Part shown: positions 16,181-16,883 of the stretch, one piece after another
Layout: the number at the start of each line of letters is the position of its first letter
Position numbering within the stretch: the first letter of the stretch is position 1
Assembly (NCBI GenBank): GCA_004151065.3
Contig: NWUY0300053242.1
Coordinates: 10,763 to 27,645, forward strand
DNA from: Larix sibirica
Taxonomy: Eukaryota > Streptophyta > Pinopsida > Pinales > Pinaceae
Reading direction: 5' to 3'
DNA: 16,883 bases
Program-made: the position numbers and the translations under genes
Notes under the pieces: model-generated
Databases searched by the model: none
The model's input: the letters and a program-made list of their open reading frames with translations, nothing else
Told to the model about the DNA's origin: nothing

Positions 16181-16220
16181 TAAGTCTATCAATTATTTAA
16201 TAAGTCTATCAATTATTTCA
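16181..16220. repeat. 20-bp tandem duplication
   Basis: TAAGTCTATCAATTATTT starts at 16181 and again at 16201; the two 20-bp units differ at one position. Confidence 0.95.
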
Positions 16221-16848
16221 CAATAGGTGTATCTTGTATCAATGTCTATAACTTGGTATCTTCTTTTTGTTTCATCTTTTATGTTTTTGAATGATTATAA
16301 TGTCTTTTTTTTAAACTATGGGAATTGTTAACTTTCCAAAATTATTTGGGAAAGGAAGGTTCAAAGCTAACAGCTACCACTATAACCCATAAGTATATCC
16401 AACAACTTGTAATCCATATATACCAATAATGCATCACTTAGCAAGGGTTGAGACGTCTAAAAAAAACACAATATGAGATCCCACTCCAATAGAGCTATGT
16501 ACCCTTCTATACTTATCAAAACAAGCCAATGTCTCATTGGATATTTGAACCCATGCGAGGAGAGTGCAAAACTCACCTTCTCACCATTCGATCTATTGAC
16601 CCCTTGGCATTTGAATGCTATTGATGTCGAGTAGCCAAAGAAAATAGGCTCCAAAGGTCACATTGAAGAAGTCAAGTCCCAACAAGGGAGGTCGGCATCT
16701 CTAAACAAGGCCCTTGTTAATCCATGGCATTGATTCAAGAGCCACATACAACTTCGATAAACCCTAATGATGTTGTGATTCTTCATGCAAAAGATCACAT
16801 GTTTTTGTATAATAATAAATCTTAAAAACTTAATTTTGTGTTATGTTA

Positions 16849-16855
<7 letters not shown>

Positions 16856-16881
<26 letters not shown>
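16856..16881. repeat. (AT)13 microsatellite
   Basis: An uninterrupted alternating T/A run of 26 bases near the end of the window. It is likely polymorphic and a possible assembly break point. Confidence 0.97.
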
Positions 16882-16883
16882 CA

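Larger units (their letters stand above)
15286..16855. other. Unassigned AT-rich DNA
   Basis: No recognisable coding family, RNA gene or element boundary was seen apart from two small exact or near-exact duplications listed separately. Minus-strand open frames at 15998-16192 and 16457-16654 show no domain signature. The continuation of the copia element expected downstream of the LTR insertion was not recognised. Confidence 0.4.

Noticed and set aside
2773-16220. CRISPR array
   Set aside because: Repeats are contiguous or have only two to three units, without regular unique spacers, in plant-type DNA.

Overview
The window looks like repeat-rich intergenic DNA from a land plant with a large genome. 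The evidence is degenerate LINE, Ty3/gypsy and Ty1/copia coding fragments of plant type, a primer-binding site matching the 3' end of plant initiator tRNA-Met, a plant telo-box, and AT-rich spacers full of short repeats. A gymnosperm or similarly repeat-bloated genome is plausible, but the sequence alone does not settle this. No intact host protein-coding gene is visible. The longest open frame (179 codons) is a piece of a dead LINE, and most other open frames are chance or transposon debris.

Layout. 1-362: last 40 codons of an RNase H domain (LINE-type, + strand) with a 3' tail and short A-run. 363-1650: unassigned DNA with a telo-box at 1158-1173. 1648-2493: the part that still looks functional, two adjacent box C/D snoRNAs (2306-2395 and 2411-2493) with long perfect terminal stems, preceded about 557 bp upstream by a decayed paralogous copy. 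2773-4136: low-complexity and tandemly duplicated non-coding DNA. 4141-7551: a 5'-truncated, frameshifted minus-strand LINE (endonuclease, reverse transcriptase, zf-RVT) carrying three separate internal tandem duplications. 7628-7893: another tandem repeat. 7894-10005: no recognisable feature. 10006-10565: an LTR-like copy whose 3' end is duplicated. About 10760-10900: a possible tRNA-derived SINE. 10903-12680: a gypsy LTR, its PBS and a broken gag. 12683-12799: a 39-bp tandem repeat. 13031-14454: a broken copia gag with a mutated zinc knuckle and a coiled-coil-type tail, interrupted by a second member of the 10006-10565 LTR family (14455-15285). 15286-16883: unassigned DNA ending in an (AT)n run.

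The two most interesting signals are (i) the snoRNA pair, one of which carries an 11-nt guide matching the conserved 18S rRNA segment around yeast A420 / human A468 while the other has no target that I could find, and (ii) at least a dozen independent short-range tandem duplications or triplications (periods about 19 to 158 bp). These occur in elements of every kind and in spacers, and point to a local mutational process rather than to any one repeat family.
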